From Adiantum capillus-veneris (taxonomy: Eukaryota; Streptophyta; Polypodiopsida; Polypodiales; Pteridaceae), in NCBI GenBank assembly GCA_014529385.2, contig CM043971.1, positions 86,320,840-86,384,839 of the forward strand: a stretch of 64,000 nt of DNA, written 5' to 3'. A model generated the notes under the pieces. The model worked only from the letters and a program-made list of their open reading frames with translations, was not told where the DNA came from and ran no database searches. The stretch's first letter is position 1, and every line of letters starts with the position of its first letter. A program made the position numbers and the translations under genes. Shown here in pieces: positions 37,337 through 46,866 of the stretch.

Positions 37337-39250
37337 TCATTCATGATCAGCAGCAGTAAAGAGAGATATGAGACTCGCCGCATCACAAGTCTCCTCATCC
37401 TTCACCAACATTTCTTGCTCCACCGACAACTCATCTTGCTCCACCATCATCAATCTAGCATGATACAATTTAAGACTCAATCCATTTACCCTTGACTTAT
37501 GTAGAACACCATCCAGGTTAGCCAACTGATATGTGCCATTTGGAAAACACTCTACTACCTTGAAAGGGCCTTCCCACTTAATTTGAAACTTCTTTTGGAA
37601 GGTGTTGTCCAGCTTACTGTTGTAGCGCAAAACCAAGTCATGCTTCTTGATTCCCTTACTTTTGACCTTTTCATTTATCTTTGCCAAAGATTTATCCTGC
37701 ATCTGCCCATAATGCTCCAATGCGCTCATCCTATCCAACTGGACCTCTTGTAACTGCAAGAGCCTCTCTTTGAATGCATCACTAGGCGGCCCAAGCAACT
37801 TCTCTAACATCTTGACCGCAGGCAACTCTACCTCCACAGGCAATAGTGCTTCCTTTCCATACACCAAATGAAATGGAGTAAACCCTGTACGTGTCTTCAC
37901 CGAAGTACGGTAAGCCCATAATGCACTAGGCAATTCCAAATCCCAATTCTTTCCTTGGTGCTCTGTCACTTTCGAAAGAATCTGTACCAACTCACCATTG
38001 AATCTTTCATTTAAGCCATTACACTGCGGGTAATAAGGAGTGGTATGCTGGTGCCTAATCTTCATCTTTGCACATAAAAAATCTAGCAGTTTAGCTCTAA
38101 AGCCAGGCCCCTTATCTGAAAGTAGCTCCAGTGGCACCCCAAACTTGCAACATATTTCATCATACACAAATTTTGCCACATCCTTTGCAGTGATCTGTTT
38201 TACTGCTATAGCCTCTGCCCATCTAGAGAGATAGTCCACTGCCATCAAAATATAGCTTTTGCCCCTGCTTGTGATAGGTAACGGGCCTATTGCATCAATC
38301 CCCCACTTTTCAAACACATCAAACGCCATAATGGTTTTTCGTAGCTCTGGCTTCAACACTCTCTTCCCAAATGCTTGACACCTATTGCAAGACCTACACC
38401 AATGGTGAACATCCTTGTGCAAACTAGGCCATACATACCCCTCTTGCAAAATCTTATGCAAGGTGATCTTTAGAGCAAAATGGCCACCACATGCGCCTTC
38501 ATGATTCTCTTCCAACACTCTGTAAAGCTCCTCCCGCCAAGGTACACGTCTCAACACGAGATCAACCCCTTTCATGTATAAGACATCACCAATCAATTTG
38601 TACCTGTATGCTCTACGCACAAAGCCATACTTCTTAGACTTCTGAATCTCCTTTGGAATGATTCCTGTTAGCAAAAACTCCTCTTCTTGAGCCAAACTTT
38701 CCCGGCCATGATAAAGAGGTAAAGTGGTCCTCAACACAAATAGCTCCCCAATCATGCCTTGAGCTGCTTCATGTGCCTCTCCATTTAGAGCACGTTCAAT
38801 GTGTCTTATACTCCATGCTTCAAACTTTTTTAACAAGCCTTTAATTCTAAAGCACATTTCCTTCAATGAGGTGTTCTTGCTCTTCCACACACCCAGCACT
38901 TGCTTCACCACTAACAAGGCATCACCTTTTATGCTCAACCTTCGAACCCCATGCTTCAAACAAATGTGTAATCCGGCTTCCAATGTAGCATATTCAGCCT
39001 CATTGTTACTATGCGCATCCAATTTGAACCCTCTCTTGCATACTAGATTCCCCTCTGGATCATAAAGTGCTATACCCCCTGAAGCTGCATCATGGCTCTT
39101 TCTGTATGAACCGTCAAAGAACAACACATGTGCATTGCTGATCTGTGGCACTTCTTCAACTACCTTTCTCACCACCTCTTCCTTAACAATAAGGGGATTC
39201 TCCTTGTAGGTCAACAAATCAGCTAGGGTAGCCCTTGTACTATCTTCCAC
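37337..39250 (-). CDS. G4 pol part 2: archaeal-type RNase H and integrase
   Basis: About 637 codons joined in frame-shifted fashion to the upstream ORF at 39250. The N-terminal part continues the RT connection (VEDSTRATLADLLTY). RNase H: LFFDGSYRKSHDAASGG, SNNEAEYATLEAGL, KGDALLVVKQV; but the last acidic site reads NGEAHEAA where G2 and G3 have EADALA and DAD, so the fourth Asp is His here. Integrase: zinc domain (HEGACGGHFALKITLHK, then HWCRSCNRCQ), DDE core (WGIDAIGPLPI, LLSDKGPGFRAKLL, PQCNGLNERFNG) and the C-terminal strand IKWEGPFKVVECF. It has no true ATG at the 5' end (GTG) and depends on a frame change or restoration at 39250. Confidence 0.88.
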   Translation of the reverse strand: MEDSTRATLADLLTYKENPLIVKEEVVRKVVEEVPQISNAHVLFFDGSYRKSHDAASGGIALYDPEGNLVCKRGFKLDAHSNNEAEYATLEAGLHICLKHGVRRLSIKGDALLVVKQVLGVWKSKNTSLKEMCFRIKGLLKKFEAWSIRHIERALNGEAHEAAQGMIGELFVLRTTLPLYHGRESLAQEEEFLLTGIIPKEIQKSKKYGFVRRAYRYKLIGDVLYMKGVDLVLRRVPWREELYRVLEENHEGACGGHFALKITLHKILQEGYVWPSLHKDVHHWCRSCNRCQAFGKRVLKPELRKTIMAFDVFEKWGIDAIGPLPITSRGKSYILMAVDYLSRWAEAIAVKQITAKDVAKFVYDEICCKFGVPLELLSDKGPGFRAKLLDFLCAKMKIRHQHTTPYYPQCNGLNERFNGELVQILSKVTEHQGKNWDLELPSALWAYRTSVKTRTGFTPFHLVYGKEALLPVEVELPAVKMLEKLLGPPSDAFKERLLQLQEVQLDRMSALEHYGQMQDKSLAKINEKVKSKGIKKHDLVLRYNSKLDNTFQKKFQIKWEGPFKVVECFPNGTYQLANLDGVLHKSRVNGLSLKLYHARLMMVEQDELSVEQEMLVKDEETCDAASLISLFTAADHE

Positions 39251-42200
39251 TAGAAAGAGAACTCAAACTCTTGTAGCTCAATTACCCATTTCTTCACCAC
39301 ATTTGACATGTTAATACCATTAATTAACTGTGGCAAAAAGGCATAACTCGTCAAGAAAACAAAAGGCCGTGGTAGCAAGTAATGACGAAATCGTCGACAA
39401 GCAAATATTACACTGGCCATCACTAGCTCTACTTCCGATAACTTTCTCTCCGCTACCAACTTCACTCGGCTTGCACAATACACTGGCCTCATATAATGGC
39501 TGCCCTTCCCCTTTTGCAATAGCATGGCTCCAATGGCATCATCCCCTACTGATGGATTTACATAAAAAACTTTCTCCCAATCAGGAGCCTGCATGGCTGA
39601 CAACCCCCCTAACACCTCTTTCACCTCTTGAAACACTTCTTCACACTTGTCATCCCATTGCAATGGATCATGCTTTGCCACTTGCTGTAATGGATAAAGA
39701 AGCTGCGAAGACAATGGAATAAACCGTGCCATGTACTTCACTTTGTGTATAAAGGTTGCCAATTGCTTCGTACTCATAGGTGATGGAAGAAGAATAATAG
39801 ACTTAACCTTATCTGGATCAGCCTCAATGCCATTTTCTGACACCATATGGCCCAATAACTTCACCCTTGGCTGTGCTAGATGACATTTCTTTGGATTTAG
39901 TTGTCCTCCACATTCATCATATCGAGCCAATACCATCTGCAGCTTCTCATGGTGTTCAGTCCTACTGCTATAAACACAGAAGTCATCCATAAAAGCCTTA
40001 ACACAACTACCAATGAATGGTTCCAGCACCCAATTTTCTCTTTCTTGATAGAAAGATGGTCCATTTGACAACCCAAACGGCAACACTGTGTAGCAATAGC
40101 AGCCCCATGGCGTAATAAATGTTGTCTTTGTGCGGTCTTTAAGAGCAATCTTCAATTGAAAATAGCCTGAAAAACCATCACACACACTGTACCTCTCATA
40201 ACCTGCCACTGAATCCAAGATTTGATCGATGAATGGAAGAGGATATGGGTTCTTCTTAGTGGCTGCGTTTAAGGGTTTAAAATCCACACAAATTCTCCAC
40301 TTCCCATCCTTCTTTGGACTGACTACAACTGGACTCACCCATTCTGTGGTCTCCACTGGAACTATGAACCCTGCCTTCAGTAACTTGTCCACCTCTACCC
40401 GCAAGGCTTCCATTTGCTCTTGACCCATCCTTCTTAGCCTTTGCCGCACTGGCTTAGCACCTTCTTTCAGCTCTATATGCATCTCTTCACCCTTGAACCC
40501 TCTGATCTCTTCATATGAAGTAATGAACAAATCAGGAAAACTAGCCAACATATGCAAAAATATATCCTTCTCCATAGCTGAGAGGTCTCCACTAATCATT
40601 TGCGTCATTAATTCCTGCTTCTTTGACAACTCAACCTTGGTTTGCATCAGCCCTTCAATCACTTCATAAGGCCCTTCACTTTCATCTTCAACTTCATTCG
40701 CAAATGCGACTAAACCACACTCCTGGATTTCTCTATCCATCAAAAGAAATGCAACATCAGCATCCTCATCACTGCTGGTAGTGCTATCACTGTCCTCATC
40801 TGTCACCGTGGAAGAGTCTTCATCACTAGACTCATCCTCATCTTCATAAAGCTCCTCTAATTGTTTTCTTGTGTCCATATTATAAAGCTTCTTGGTACCT
40901 GTCTTTCCATAGAGGCTAATCGTACCATGTCGCCAATCTTGAACGGCTCCCACTGCACGTAACCATGGTCTGCCCAGTATAATATGATATGCTCCCAACC
41001 CTGCTGGCATCACATGAAAATCAACCACTGCCTTTGCATCATATGCCTCCACTTCTAAGCTCTTTACAACACCCAAGCATTTTACTTTTTGATGGTTTGC
41101 CAATCTGATACAAAAACCTGACACCCCAGCCACTGTGAGACCCATCTTCTCAACACATGAGTGTGTTATGACGCATATTTGGGCTCCGCCATCCACATAA
41201 CCTTGTCCCAAATTTTTCCTTTTATGCCACACATCTACTATTGGACAAATGTCTGGTAGCTCGTCCATTGCCAACACCTTCACTGAACCTCTCTCTGGCT
41301 CTTTCTCCATTGGGTTAACCATCCTCTTCCACTGTCGCTTTAGCTTAGGCACCATCTCTATAAGCTGCCCAAAAGTAACATCTGCCTTCCTGCTCGTCAG
41401 ATCCTCCCTCAAGTCATAGCTTAATTGCCCATCCCCTAGTGGAAAATCTGAAACATGAAACTTTCGACGAGCTCTCCTTTTCCTCTTGGCCTTGACATCC
41501 TCGCCTTCATGGCTCTTTCCTTTCTTCTTACTAGGACCTGGGGCACTTCTTCCTTCCTTATCCTCTGTGGTCCTCTTCCCAATAGGCATCACTAATGTAT
41601 CCTCTAGCTTTGATGCCTTCTCCAAGGTGACTACACTTAGCACTTTTGTCTTTCCCTTTTCCTCCTGGGTCAGTCCACTGGTTCCTTCGTCTCCCTTAAT
41701 TTCGATGCCATAATCATTTGACCTAGTTAGCACCTGTCTTGGCAATGGATACATGTCTCCCCCCATCCTTGGTGGCTTATCACATTGCGGGCTGATGTGA
41801 CCCAACTCTCCACAATTATAACATGTGGGCGTCTGCCTCCAAAACCTACCATTGCTTTGTCCAACACCATTCCTAGGCCTTTCTTCACCTCCTTGCTGAT
41901 TTGCAAACCTCCCTCGACCTCGATTATTTCCCACTTGACCTAGCATGTTTAGGCTGAGATTCTTCATCAAATCTACCATTTGCCTCATGTCTTGCCTTAG
42001 CCCATCATCTTGCACTGCTGTAGTGACCACTGCTGGCATAACCTGAGTAGTAACAGGAACTACTGGTTCATGATGAACCCCTGACATGCGCCCTTGTAAA
42101 GACTCTATAGGCTGAAATTCAGACCTCATTGGCAAAGAATCCACCCCTAACTGGCTCATTTTCCTCAGCTTCCACTCTTTGTTCCTTGCTACCTCTAGTG

Positions 42201-42687
42201 CATCTTCATATGTCCTAGGCTTCTTTAGCTCCACTCTCCAACGTATATTCTCCCAAAGACCAAGCAAGAACCTGTCCTTCTTCATCATGTCAAGCGGGGG
42301 TACCTGTGGTGCTAAAGCCTTGCACATTCGCTCCCATGCCAATGAAAACTTACGTATGTACGCATCTACTGGCTCACCTTCCTTTTGCACCAAAGCCTGT
42401 ACTTCTTGCCACACCTTGTCAGGATCTTCTATTTTCACAAACTCCACTTCCAACCCATGTCGTAGATTGTCCCAACTCAACCTTACAGGTGGATCAGCCA
42501 CATGCAACTCCTCTTCAAATGCTTTAGACCAAACTCGTGCATCACTCTTCAAACAAATTTGGAGAAGGCGTAACATTTGCGTAGGGTCATGAATCTGGTT
42601 GCTAATGCAGGCAACCTCCATCTTTTCCAAAAATTCTTCCACATCTTTATCACTTCTTCCATGAAACTCCGGATAAGAGAAAGCCAT
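39250..42687 (-). CDS. G4 gag-protease-RT polyprotein
   Basis: 1,145 codons from ATG 42687 (MAFSYPEFHGRSDKDVEEFL), uninterrupted. Order: gag (residues 1 to about 180), linker, CCHC knuckle near residues 286-299 (CYNCGELGHISPQC), basic stretch (KRKRRARRKFH), protease near residue 494 (YVDGGAQICVITHSC), acidic linker, RT (ICVDFKPLNAATKKNPYPLP near 805; catalytic KAFMDDFCVYSS near 898) and the degenerate Ty3 RNase H (FYVNPSVGDDAIGAMLLQ, first Asp lost). It ends with LQEFEFSF and a TAG at 39250; related elements read on at this point. Gag and pol are fused in a single frame here. Confidence 0.92.
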   Translation of the reverse strand: MAFSYPEFHGRSDKDVEEFLEKMEVACISNQIHDPTQMLRLLQICLKSDARVWSKAFEEELHVADPPVRLSWDNLRHGLEVEFVKIEDPDKVWQEVQALVQKEGEPVDAYIRKFSLAWERMCKALAPQVPPLDMMKKDRFLLGLWENIRWRVELKKPRTYEDALEVARNKEWKLRKMSQLGVDSLPMRSEFQPIESLQGRMSGVHHEPVVPVTTQVMPAVVTTAVQDDGLRQDMRQMVDLMKNLSLNMLGQVGNNRGRGRFANQQGGEERPRNGVGQSNGRFWRQTPTCYNCGELGHISPQCDKPPRMGGDMYPLPRQVLTRSNDYGIEIKGDEGTSGLTQEEKGKTKVLSVVTLEKASKLEDTLVMPIGKRTTEDKEGRSAPGPSKKKGKSHEGEDVKAKRKRRARRKFHVSDFPLGDGQLSYDLREDLTSRKADVTFGQLIEMVPKLKRQWKRMVNPMEKEPERGSVKVLAMDELPDICPIVDVWHKRKNLGQGYVDGGAQICVITHSCVEKMGLTVAGVSGFCIRLANHQKVKCLGVVKSLEVEAYDAKAVVDFHVMPAGLGAYHIILGRPWLRAVGAVQDWRHGTISLYGKTGTKKLYNMDTRKQLEELYEDEDESSDEDSSTVTDEDSDSTTSSDEDADVAFLLMDREIQECGLVAFANEVEDESEGPYEVIEGLMQTKVELSKKQELMTQMISGDLSAMEKDIFLHMLASFPDLFITSYEEIRGFKGEEMHIELKEGAKPVRQRLRRMGQEQMEALRVEVDKLLKAGFIVPVETTEWVSPVVVSPKKDGKWRICVDFKPLNAATKKNPYPLPFIDQILDSVAGYERYSVCDGFSGYFQLKIALKDRTKTTFITPWGCYCYTVLPFGLSNGPSFYQERENWVLEPFIGSCVKAFMDDFCVYSSRTEHHEKLQMVLARYDECGGQLNPKKCHLAQPRVKLLGHMVSENGIEADPDKVKSIILLPSPMSTKQLATFIHKVKYMARFIPLSSQLLYPLQQVAKHDPLQWDDKCEEVFQEVKEVLGGLSAMQAPDWEKVFYVNPSVGDDAIGAMLLQKGKGSHYMRPVYCASRVKLVAERKLSEVELVMASVIFACRRFRHYLLPRPFVFLTSYAFLPQLINGINMSNVVKKWVIELQEFEFSF

Positions 42688-42771
42688 GGCTAGAGAAACC
42701 CTTCAAACACACGTGCAAGAACCCAAAACTTTTTACTACCCAATCCCCAGAAACCTCAATGGAGCTCAGCT

Positions 42772-43014
42772 TTAGATGAGAACAAACACATGCACATCAA
42801 ATGAGTTTTCATAGTTGATCATCGGAATTACAACAGGCAAAGGACATTCCAGGATCTCTCTCAATCTTCTTGGACCAAACATAAAGACTATGCGTTGCTG
42901 GAAAAAGATCTTCCTGGACACATGAACATTAATCTGAATTCTTTGAGTTAAATGAAATGGAGTGAATTGAGGGCCATTTTGATCATCCATTAAAGCCAAC
43001 CATGAAGCTCCCAA
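42772..43014 (-). CDS. G4 small leader protein (sORF)
   Basis: 80 codons from ATG 43014 (MGASWLALMDDQ). Its last 49 residues align gap-free with the sORFs of G2, G3 (two copies) and G5. It is closest to G3 44932-45150, sharing SRKI, FQQR, VFMFG and the GEIL/REIL helix. The stop is 84 nt before the G4 gag ATG (42687). It has the same strand, helix, strand, strand pattern and the hydrophobic C-terminal strand VHVFVLI. Function is unknown. Because G4 is the most intact element here, this is the best copy to study. Confidence 0.78.
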   Translation of the reverse strand: MGASWLALMDDQNGPQFTPFHLTQRIQINVHVSRKIFFQQRIVFMFGPRRLREILECPLPVVIPMINYENSFDVHVFVLI

Positions 43015-43251
43015 GAAGGCACACCTGACTCAACCTCTGATTTTGCCAAAATTTCAGCAGCATAACAGCATAAATGGCTCAAAATACCAAAAAACCAGCC
43101 ATCATAAGTTGGGAAAATTTCGACAGAGTTTCCCCAGAAGTAGAGCAGTAGGAACCCAAAATATAGACTGTCTATGTACGCATAAACTGTCAACAATAGA
43201 ACCCGAGCATCAAGTAGGACTTACTAGTACATAGCCTATGGCGAGGTCACG

Positions 43252-43350
43252 AAAAGGGTGCTCCAGCTACCTGTATCACCGAAAGGATCTCCACATTTGA
43301 GAATCCCCCAGCTCAATAAAAACCTCACGCTATCGACCCTCACACGAAAG
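43252..43350 (-). other. G4 leader block shared with Copia-1
   Basis: Contains the 53-bp segment 43269-43321, which differs from Copia-1 8428-8480 at 3 positions by my reading, in the same orientation relative to both elements. A looser match lies further along (43109-43137 against 8075-8102). Confidence 0.75.
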
Positions 43351-43569
43351 CTAATGCAAATCGCGTATAGTCAAGTCTCAGAAATGACTATCTTCCAGAC
43401 CAAGTCTCAGAAATGGCTGGGACTGCCAAATAAAACCATATATGGCTCCACAAAGGCGTACAATGGCAGTTTCCACAAGTAACGCACAATCCAGCAGACA
43501 ATGCGCTCAAATAGGCGCCAAGTGATGCATTCCCACAACAACTGCAAGTGACATCACTGCTAGTATATC

Positions 43570-43690
43570 ACTGTACTCCAGCTACCTGTACCTGTGTGAA
43601 TCACCTGTACCTATACCTGTCCCTGTAACTTGTAACCTGTAACCTGTAATCTGCAATCCCGAAGCTCGAAGCTCGAAGCTCGAAGCAGAA
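43570..43690. repeat. Short tandem repeats in G4 leader
   Basis: Runs built on CCTGTA/CCTGTAAC (several copies, 43586-43650) and then on GAAGCTC (four copies, about 43660-43685), next to the PBS. Confidence 0.8.
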
Positions 43691-43707
43691 GGTACTCGAA
43701 GAAGATC

Positions 43708-43726
43708 CTCTGTGGGGGCGCCAAAA
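43708..43726 (-). other. G4 primer binding site
   Basis: Minus strand reads TTTTGGCGCCCCCACAGAGG-like sequence, a GGCGCC variant of the GGTGCC site in G2, G3 and G5, a few bases inside the 5' LTR. Confidence 0.7.
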
Positions 43727-43729
43727 GAA

Positions 43730-44865
43730 TGTGAGCGGGATGAAAACACACACAGCGCCTCTATAACGACCCGACACACACTCTTGGGAAGATACACACA
43801 CACTATGGGGCACCACTCGGCTTAAACAACACACCTGGCCGAGACAGGGAACACACCTCTGGAGTGAGAGGAGAGAGACTATCCACTTGCCCACTCCACA
43901 CAGACACACACACACACACACCCAAAAAACTCAGCTCAAAAGAGAAGAATTTCTGATGTTTAGATACAATTGAGCTTGGGCCAACACCAATGGGGCAAAT
44001 AGCTCACACAACATGGGTAAAATAAGCCAGATACAATCACAAACTAGAGCAGAAACTTCGCTCATAGGAGAAACTTACACAGAAAAATAGCAGAAAAAGA
44101 GTGAGGAATTTTGCAAAATAGACAGCGCCATCGCGTCTGGAACGGCCCAAAACCCCAGTCTACAATGTCAAAGTGCTCAAATCCGACCTCGGATGAGCAG
44201 TTTACGGCCAAAACAGGCTCCAAAATGAGCAAAAACACAGCTGCGGCTGTTCCTCCTCTCTTCTCCACGTTTTTTCTGGTCTTCTCTCAGTTTTTTCAGT
44301 TCCCACACTTAGCTTTTTTAGTTGGGCACCCTTGGCCTTTTAGATGACCTCAAACGGACCCCGAACAGGCCAAAAACTGACCTCGCAGTGCATAGTTGTC
44401 ACCTTTGTGCATCATTCGCACACCTGGCACTCAGCTTTTTCCCAATAATGCACCTCGCCACCACGTGAAGTGGCCCCAAAAAAAGGTCCTCATGATGACC
44501 TTTCTGCATAACTCTCACCAGAAAACACCCATGTTGTGCCCGTACTTCTCCACGTGCAAATATTGACCTCGTTCGCCCTCCTGACGCCACTAGATGCCAT
44601 CTGACGCACCTGCTGACCTCACATCATCGGCCCGCGGATAGCTTCCTTGAGAAGTTTTACGCGCTATAAAATCCTCATTATTGTAGAAAAACACAATGGT
44701 ACTAGTAACGATGAAAATCGATGCACTATGTACATGGTGTCCTACTTGTACACATGTGGGCCCCACGTAACCACCTGGCTCTGGAAAATGGGCAATACTT
44801 TATTTGATGCACCATGCATGGGTATGTACATATGCGCAATCCCTTGCTCCAAAAAACTCCTGACA
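43730..44865 (-). repeat. G4 5' LTR (1,136 bp)
   Basis: Partner of 36165-37308. The pair differs mainly in the CA tract near 43905-43920 against 36343-36363. Confidence 0.95.
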
Positions 44866-44931
44866 ACGCGTTTTTGTTTTTTCTTTCTTTAAAAGATCTA
44901 CACAATAATATTCTCTAAATTGCAATCTATT

Positions 44932-45150
44932 CTACAGCAAAATAAAAATATTCATATCAAATGACCTATGATAATCAATGAGAGGTAGGATGACAGGGTT
45001 TGGTGACGCGAGAATTTCTCCTACTCTTTGGGCACCAAACATGAACACCATACGTTGTTGAAAATGGATTTTTCTACTAATTGCAATGTTTATTCTAATG
45101 TGTGGAGTGAAATGAAAGGGGAAAACCTCTATTCTTGGGCAATTATCCAT
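44932..45150 (-). CDS. G3 small leader protein, gag-proximal copy (sORF-b)
   Basis: 72 codons from ATG 45150 (MDNCPRIEVFPFHFTPHIRI). It is a gap-free match over the last 49 residues to the other sORFs (ISRKI, FQQRMVFMFG, GEIL, VILPLI, FDMNIFILL). After removing G4 and one copy of its 4-bp duplication, the stop is 84 nt from the G3 gag ATG at 36142, identical to G4 and G5. It is intact although G3 gag-pol carries five stops. Function is unknown. Confidence 0.75.
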   Translation of the reverse strand: MDNCPRIEVFPFHFTPHIRINIAISRKIHFQQRMVFMFGAQRVGEILASPNPVILPLIDYHRSFDMNIFILL

Positions 45151-45171
45151 TGTCTATGCATGACCTTATGC

Positions 45172-45384
45172 TTAAAACAAAACAAAAATATAGGCGTCCA
45201 AACTAAGGTCGTACCTAATGAGAGGCAAAATAAAAGGATTTACTGATGCGTTTATCTCTGCCAACCTAAGAGGACCTAAAATTCTACGAATTACACGTTG
45301 AAATTGCAACTTAGTACTAACAATTATGTGTACCTTTTGCCTTGCAATGGGAATGAAGGGATCATACAAATTCTCGTGATTCAT
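45172..45384 (-). CDS. G3 small leader protein, distal copy (sORF-a)
   Basis: 70 codons from ATG 45384 (MNHENLYDPFIPIARQ), 21 bp upstream of sORF-b. It keeps the same 49-residue block gap-free (STK, FQ, GPLRLAEI, PFILPLI, LDAYIFVLF) but is clearly diverged from sORF-b, so the duplication is old or the two copies differ in role. This is the only element here with two copies. Confidence 0.7.
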   Translation of the reverse strand: MNHENLYDPFIPIARQKVHIIVSTKLQFQRVIRRILGPLRLAEINASVNPFILPLIRYDLSLDAYIFVLF

Positions 45385-45440
45385 GCAAGCTACTTGATTA
45401 TGCTAAAGGTTGAGCCTACACAAAACATACACAAGCATGT

Positions 45441-45459
45441 CCTCCGTGGGGGCACCAAA
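45441..45459 (-). other. G3 primer binding site
   Basis: Minus strand TTTGGTGCCCCCACGGAGG, one base inside the G3 5' LTR. Same tRNA type as G2 and G5. Confidence 0.8.
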
Positions 45460-46258
45460 TTGAGGCGGTCCGGGGCGGGCAACAAGAGAGGCGACCTCTA
45501 AACACCCCTCAAGGCTCCCGTGCTGCTCAATTGGGGCAGGGGCAACCACAAGCACAACACAACAACAAACCCACAACCAAACCCAAAAAAGATAGGGGCA
45601 CCACCTAGTTATGGTATGCAAACTAGGATGCAAGAGAGATTTTGACACAACCAAGAAGATGCACCACACAACACACACAAGCAACCTCACACCGAGACAC
45701 ACATGAAATGGACCAGAGAGAGCTAGAGCAAAGGGAAGAGAGAGAGGAAAGGATCTTGCATGATACCTTATTTGTGACTTGCAAATGGAGATGGTTCGTT
45801 ATGATGCTATCATAGAACTTGTACAAAACTCACTCAATGCTTAGTGATTGCTAAACATTGCCAAAACACACACACTGTCTTAGGGTGTGGGAGACCTCTC
45901 ACCACAATACCCTCTTACAATGGACAAAAAAATGGCAATGAAAAACACACTAAAACACTTTCTAAAATCAAGATCAACCGATAAAAACTCAAAATACACA
46001 AGTCACCTTGAATTCACCGAACCGTATTGCACAAATGGAAGGATGAAGATTTGAACATCGAATCACGCCTGTGATGCACCAAACCTCAATTTATTGATGA
46101 TGAAGGAGCATATACAATAGTGGTTTTGAGATTTGTGGAACTCACGCTCTCTCACTTACAATGTGTAGCTTGAAGGCTTCTCTCACACCAAGAGTGAAGC
46201 TCACAAGTGGTTGCTACACCTAAGTCTCTCCTCACGCATAGAGTGTTGGGGTGCTATG

Positions 46259-46580
46259 TGTTGAGATGTCGAGCTCTACACCTTGAGCTGGCATCCACTA
46301 CGGGTCTTGGCCGCTTACGGCATTTACTCACTGGCGCGTTAGGTGACCGACACGGAGGATCTCTGCCAGTGATTCTACAGCTGGACTACACTTATAGTGC
46401 CAGCCTAGTACGCTTCTAGCGAGTTCACACTTAGTGACCGCATGTACATATGTGCTACTTTTCAGCTTTAGCACTTAGTCATTTTGTACTCTCTTTTCTG
46501 TGAAGAAGAAGAAGAAGCTTTCCATCTCTGTGTGCTTTGTGCTTGTCTTGTGTAGCTCTCTTGCATCCTCATTCTTTACA
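46259..46580 (+). repeat. Copia-2 5' LTR (322 bp)
   Basis: TGTTGAGATG...TTCTTTACA. I found no difference from 51181-51502 on reading. Confidence 0.95.
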
Positions 46581-46592
46581 TGGTATCAGAGC
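46581..46592 (+). other. Copia-2 primer binding site (initiator Met tRNA)
   Basis: TGGTATCAGAGC immediately after the LTR. Confidence 0.95.
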
Positions 46593-46866
46593 CCGGTGCA
46601 GGCAAGAGAGGCTAAGAGAGCAAGAGCATCACAATCCCTTCGTTCGCAATCCACGACAGAGTTTCTGAACAAGTATACTGCACAAGTTTCTGAACAGGTC
46701 TCCAAAGTGCAGTATACAGAGATTTACTGTACAAGTACAGTGGTTGTATGTACGCTTGATTGTGGACACTCGTTGAGTGTAGAAAGCGTTACAGGTACCA
46801 CGATAGCAAGTTCAACAGATTTGCAGGTTTTTGCAGATTGCAGCTATTTTGTCTTAGTGCTTCAAG

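Larger units (their letters stand above)
36165..44865 (-). mobile_element. G4: nearly intact Tat-lineage element inserted in the G3 leader
   Basis: 8.7-kb minus-strand element with LTRs 36165-37308 and 43730-44865 (TGTGAGCGGG...GGACA or TGACA). The PBS lies inside 43708-43726, with a polypurine tract (AGGGGATGGG on minus) next to 37309. Flanking 4 bp are ACAC (36161-36164) and ACGC (44866-44869), a likely 4-bp target duplication with one change. It is inserted 22 bp upstream of the G3 gag ATG. The coding region is two overlapping long ORFs. Confidence 0.93.
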
